From Fratercula arctica (lineage: Eukaryota; Chordata; Aves; Charadriiformes; Alcidae), in assembly GCA_947846985.1 (NCBI GenBank), contig CANTUZ010000008.1, forward strand, positions 28,167,352-28,231,351: 64,000 nt of DNA. The letters run 5' to 3'. The position numbers and the translations under genes are program-made. The notes beneath the pieces were generated by a model. The model had not been told where the DNA came from, ran no database searches, and saw nothing but the letters and a program-made list of their open reading frames with translations. This document shows, one piece after another, positions 1-64,000 of the stretch (the stretch's first letter is position 1; every line of letters starts with the position of its first letter).

Positions 1-1343
1 TAACATTGTCTCAGTAAGCCTGAAGGTTTTTCTCAGTCCTTGCTGCCACCACCACAGCCGTACTTGCCTTCCGACTTGGGTGGAGCGGCAGTCTTTGCTG
101 ACGACATCCCCACAGACGTTCACCTCTGTTGGAAGAAGACTCCCACAAGAACAAGCTGGACACCTCCCTGAGATACCCTTTCAAGAGTCTCCAGAGCCAG
201 AATGTTACCTCAGAAGCTACTTTTCCCACAGAACAAGGCTTGCTGTGCTTCAGTGCTATCAAGAGGGCTAGCGCAACGCTAGATTCATGTTCTCATCATC
301 CAGTATCCAAGTGCAACTTCCTGGAATTTTAAAATGTGGTGGATGCACTGCGTGGCAGCAGCTGTACAAGAAACGGTGCGCAGCTGCACAAGCGTTCCAC
401 AAGACCATCTGGAGGAAAGTACCAAAAATAGACGCGAGCAAGCCTCGTGTGTTTCAGCAAAATTAAGCATAAAGAAATCTGTGTCCATGCAGTGTTTGAT
501 ACGCCATAAAAACTCTTTCAAATAATGTTTGATAAGAAAACTATTTATCAGTGAAAATGCAAGCTTAGACACTATGAACAGTTTACATCTTGTAGGTGTT
601 CCCTGGTACGGAACAGTGGGCGTTATGGCCAGTGGCTCACCTTAAAGTAGGTTACTCGTGGGTTTGCAGATGAGCTAGTGTTTTACGGTGCTGTACAAAT
701 AAAAAGTTGTGGGGAGCATATGAAATATCTGTATTAAACTCCACTGCATTAAGTTATCCAATGCATGAAAAATGACCCGGATGCATTTAAAATAAATGCA
801 TATTACAATATCATATATAGTATTATAAAATTATTACTTATGTGCACAGTCCTGATATCTATAGACATGGCACCGTGAAAAAAGCCTGGTTCCTAAGCAT
901 TTTTACAGATACTTGATAGTGATGCAGGTTGCTATCAGTCAGATCATAATGTCCCTTCAGCTTTGGTACATTCAGTGCAAAATATTTTTGGGAGTTTTTT
1001 TACTCTTATAAAAATAAAAGGCATTTTTTTCCCTTGAGAGTGCTTAAAGAATAAACACTAGCAGAATGTCTGTTCAAGCATGGAAAGTGACAAAAACAGA
1101 AATAGCATTTTAGTTTGCTTATTTCCTGTTTACACTCTAAGAAAACATAATATAATGAACCTATAAAAATAAACAGAAGTCACTGTGTTAGGGTTTTTTT
1201 CCTGATATGCTGTGATAAATTGCTAGTTTCTTCATAAAATAGTTTCCATGCAGTATAAAGCATAAAATCAGTCTTTTTAAGTTCATTATAACAGCTCATC
1301 TTTTGTCATACACACCACTGGCAAAGGCATTTCCACAAACCTC

Positions 1344-1349
1344 TTTAAT
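1344..1349 (-). promoter_or_regulatory. candidate ATTAAA poly(A) signal, distal
   Basis: Minus-strand ATTAAA about 625 nt past the stop, downstream (in transcript order) of the U29 tract. Weak evidence from the hexamer alone. Confidence 0.2.
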
Positions 1350-1492
1350 GCAAGCCGTTGTTGTTACATCCTTTGTTGCTGACTTTCCTTCCAATTCACT
1401 TCTGCCCCAGGAACTTGAACTCTGGTGCACATCATGCAGCAAGCACTGGATATGCTACTATAACATATGGCATAAAGTAATGTACCTTCATG

Positions 1493-1496
<4 letters not shown>

Positions 1497-1525
<29 letters not shown>
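1497..1525. repeat. A29 homopolymer (U29 in the HECW2 transcript)
   Basis: Uninterrupted run of 29 A on the + strand inside the presumed 3' UTR. It could be a binding site for U-rich-binding proteins or simply a polymorphic homopolymer. Confidence 0.95.
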
Positions 1526-1528
<3 letters not shown>

Positions 1529-1818
1529 ATTGTATGATTTTGTGATAATTTACTGAGTAGGTAAGGGGCTGAATGATTTCACATTTTGCCTTGAATTTTC
1601 TATTCAACAACTTTGATGAAATTCAGGTTTCGGGTACATGTCAGTTTTGCAGTAGCCAGGTTGATCACAACACGGGATCACGTTTCTTGTTTGCTCAGAA
1701 CATAAACTTAGGAAGTTCGGCCGTCCTGAAAAAACATGGATTGCAAGACTTGGTTTTCCCTGCACATCAGGCACACTCTAGTTTCACTGTAGAGAATTCT
1801 GCCACTACCACAATGCTT

Positions 1819-1824
1819 TTTAAT
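1819..1824 (-). promoter_or_regulatory. candidate ATTAAA poly(A) signal, proximal
   Basis: Minus-strand ATTAAA about 150 nt past the stop. This is the commonest variant hexamer, but no clear downstream GU-rich element was identified, so use is uncertain. Confidence 0.2.
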
Positions 1825-1971
1825 TGCCTCATAAGCTCATTCATGGAACCTCATTATTTGAATTGCACCGTGAAACAATTTTCCTCTAGGAAATCCAATA
1901 CAAACGTTCATTCATTCCTTGAGAAGACAGATCCACAAAAGTCCAATGAGCTGGGCACTGTGGTTTGCGTA

Positions 1972-62279
<60,308 letters not shown>

Positions 62280-64000
62280 CTATGAAGCAAAACAAGAAGG
62301 AAGGGAAAAGGAATTGAGTAAATTAAAGCTAGTTCACAAAGTAGCGCGTTCCTAAAATATTACCCAGGAAATCAATTCCCCATAAAATACTAAGTAAAGC
62401 AGCTTAAATTTACTTGTACGTTAACTGGATCCAGTGTACAGAAGATAGTTAAAGCAGGAAGTCAAGTGTTTTCCCAAGAGAACATAAGGAGGAAAGGTAT
62501 CAACATCCCCATTTACATTTCAGCCTCCAGTCATTTGTGAAACAAAAAGCATGAACTTGTAACTCACCTACAAACGTCTTTCGAAGCATGTAAGGTATTT
62601 CCACTCTTAAAAAGAAAAACCAAAAACCACAAAAACCCCCATAACACAGTACTTGTTCTGTTTCTGGGTAAGGGGGAGGGACTAAGATAAAAAACTGTAT
62701 GGGAGGTAATGTAGTGAACTCGCACTTTCCCAAAGTTGAGACTTTGATAAACATAACTTCAAATACTCGTTATCGACGTTGCTCTGGAGTATGATGCACA
62801 CTTTCTCTCAACTTAGAAAAAGATAATCTATCTCACATAAAAGGAGGCAAAGTTTTCTGAAAATGCTTCTTTCTTCCTAGGGAAACCTCAGTACCACAGC
62901 CCCTGAGACTTGCAACAATAATCTCCTCACTTGCATATTCTCATGCCTAGGACTTTAATGATAGCGCAAGCTTCAACAAGAGCAAAAAGAAGGAGGTATT
63001 TTTTTAATATAATATTAGATTTTAAACCTAACTGTAAAATATTTCTCTGTTTAGGTTTGCTGAAACACAAGATTTTAGTGTCTTTCTCCATTAGGTACTC
63101 CAATATGCTGCATGCAGTCTCCATGACTCTAATGCAACTGGCACATACATACTTAGATGAGCAGTTCATACACGCAGGCAAAATTCACTGCACTACAATG
63201 AAATGCCACGCCTGTGGATTCAGTAAAAAAAAAAAAAAAAAATCCTACCCAACATTCAAAATTAAGCTACACAGTAGAAACACCATGAAATAAAGGGCAA
63301 TTGCCTTTAAAAGCAACGACTTCGCATGTGCAAATGAGCAACCAAAAAATGTTCCAGGAAATATGTTACAGACCTATCAGTCAATACACCTTTCAAAATT
63401 AAATTAGGAGACTCCTCAGGCTGAGTCACAACCTTCTATTGAACACAATAGGTTTCTGAGAATTCACAAAACAGCTATTTTTATAGTACTCTATGTGAGT
63501 CTATACAACCTATCAGCTCTATCCCAGATAACTGCTGAAAGACCATTTCAAAAAGTGGCGGTTTTTTTCTGCTTTACCCCTACAATCTCTCAATGTTTTC
63601 ATTGTCAGCTCTTCAAGATTCAGAAGCAAATTTTTTTCTCTCTTTGCTCAAGCTGAATATGCTTCAGTCTCACACAAGACTTCCCGTGGAATAAAGTGCT
63701 AATCAAAACAAGTGACGCTGGTAGACTGTACCCCTGCAGCTATTTTGCTGTAGTGACAGTTTAGCTCTGTTAGAAGTAAAGATTTTTTTCCTTTCTAAAC
63801 CACCATTTGCAGTCATTGCTTTTTTACTACTTCAAAGCGATGGAACCAGCTTGCATCTTATTTAGAGGCTAAGTTTTCCGCTCTTCAATCTGAGAGGAAC
63901 TGTCCCTTATGCAAACAGGAAATTTCTCCAAATTTTTCATGCTGGGATCCATCAAATCCATTTCTTTCACTCCTGGAAATTCATGACTGACTTGTTTTCA
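62280..64000 (-). other. HECW2: 3' end of the intron upstream of window exon 1
   Basis: 1,721 nt to the window edge. The expected upstream HECW2 coding (the stretch ahead of the C2 domain) is not found here, so that exon lies beyond 64000. A possible cassette exon is at 62568-62605 (see findings) and an A18 run at 63225-63242. Confidence 0.85.
63225..63242. repeat. A18 homopolymer
   Basis: Uninterrupted A run on the + strand. Confidence 0.95.

Larger units (their letters stand above)
1..1971 (-). other. HECW2: HECW2 3' UTR, far end undefined
   Basis: Sequence downstream of the stop codon, read leftward. No AATAAA occurs on the minus strand here. Two ATTAAA variants are present at 1819-1824 and 1344-1349. 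The transcribed strand carries a run of 29 U (A run on the + strand, 1497-1525). The large mammalian 3' UTR suggests the transcript may run past the left edge, so the boundary with flanking DNA cannot be placed. Open frames on the + strand in this stretch look like chance. Confidence 0.7.

Noticed and set aside
62568..62605. Reading this segment as the normal upstream HECW2 exon (SGN... frame)
   Set aside because: The frame that begins Ser-Gly-Asn resembles a mammalian stretch by only a few residues, ends in the wrong phase to join exon 1, and lacks the KLVSFTLS wording expected before the split Asp. It is kept only as a possible cassette exon.

Overview
This is a eukaryotic window: AT-rich DNA made almost entirely of introns, with one spliced protein-coding gene read from right to left (minus strand). 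The gene is recognised exon by exon as HECW2 (NEDL2), a HECT-type E3 ubiquitin ligase of the NEDD4 superfamily. The host looks like an amniote, most likely a bird. The protein is nearly identical to the mammalian one, the introns are short for this gene (most 0.4-5.5 kb), and the recognisable old repeats are CR1-type LINE fragments plus one MIR-like SINE and a possible bird-type LTR. No bacterial, phage or plasmid features are present.

Layout. The transcript enters at the right edge. 62280-64000 is the end of an intron whose upstream exon lies outside the window. Twenty-four coding exons follow between 62279 and 1972. Window exons 1-3 encode the C2 domain. Exon 4 (1,332 nt) encodes the long acidic, Ser/Glu-rich linker. 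Exons 5-6 encode WW1, exons 8-9 the helical-box region, exons 9-10 WW2, exons 11-15 the second linker, and exons 16-24 the HECT domain. The catalytic cysteine (TCFNR motif) is in the last exon at 2071-2073 and the stop codon is at 1972-1974. Everything below 1972 is 3' UTR and possibly downstream flank; I see no AATAAA in it. Each internal junction was placed by reading GT...AG borders and checking that the codon phases join. The 24 exons sum to 4,127 coding nt, giving 1,375 residues if the first split Asp is counted. Human HECW2 is 1,572 residues as I recall it, so only roughly the first 200 residues, the 5' UTR and the promoter are missing.

The rest is intron. It holds a degraded but legible CR1 LINE at about 44930-46535 (same orientation as the + strand, with a reverse-transcriptase remnant), smaller CR1 3'-end fragments, a MIR-like element near 26815-26975, a possible LTR near 42735, a (CA)28 microsatellite at 60386, several A/T homopolymers, one G14 run, a perfect 31-nt palindrome at 5137 and a 25-bp tandem duplication at 37830.

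No previously undescribed system is evident. The observations most worth checking are a possible in-frame cassette exon at 62568-62603, a weak 5' splice site after exon 7, a 232-codon overlapping reading frame in exon 4, and undefined polyadenylation sites.
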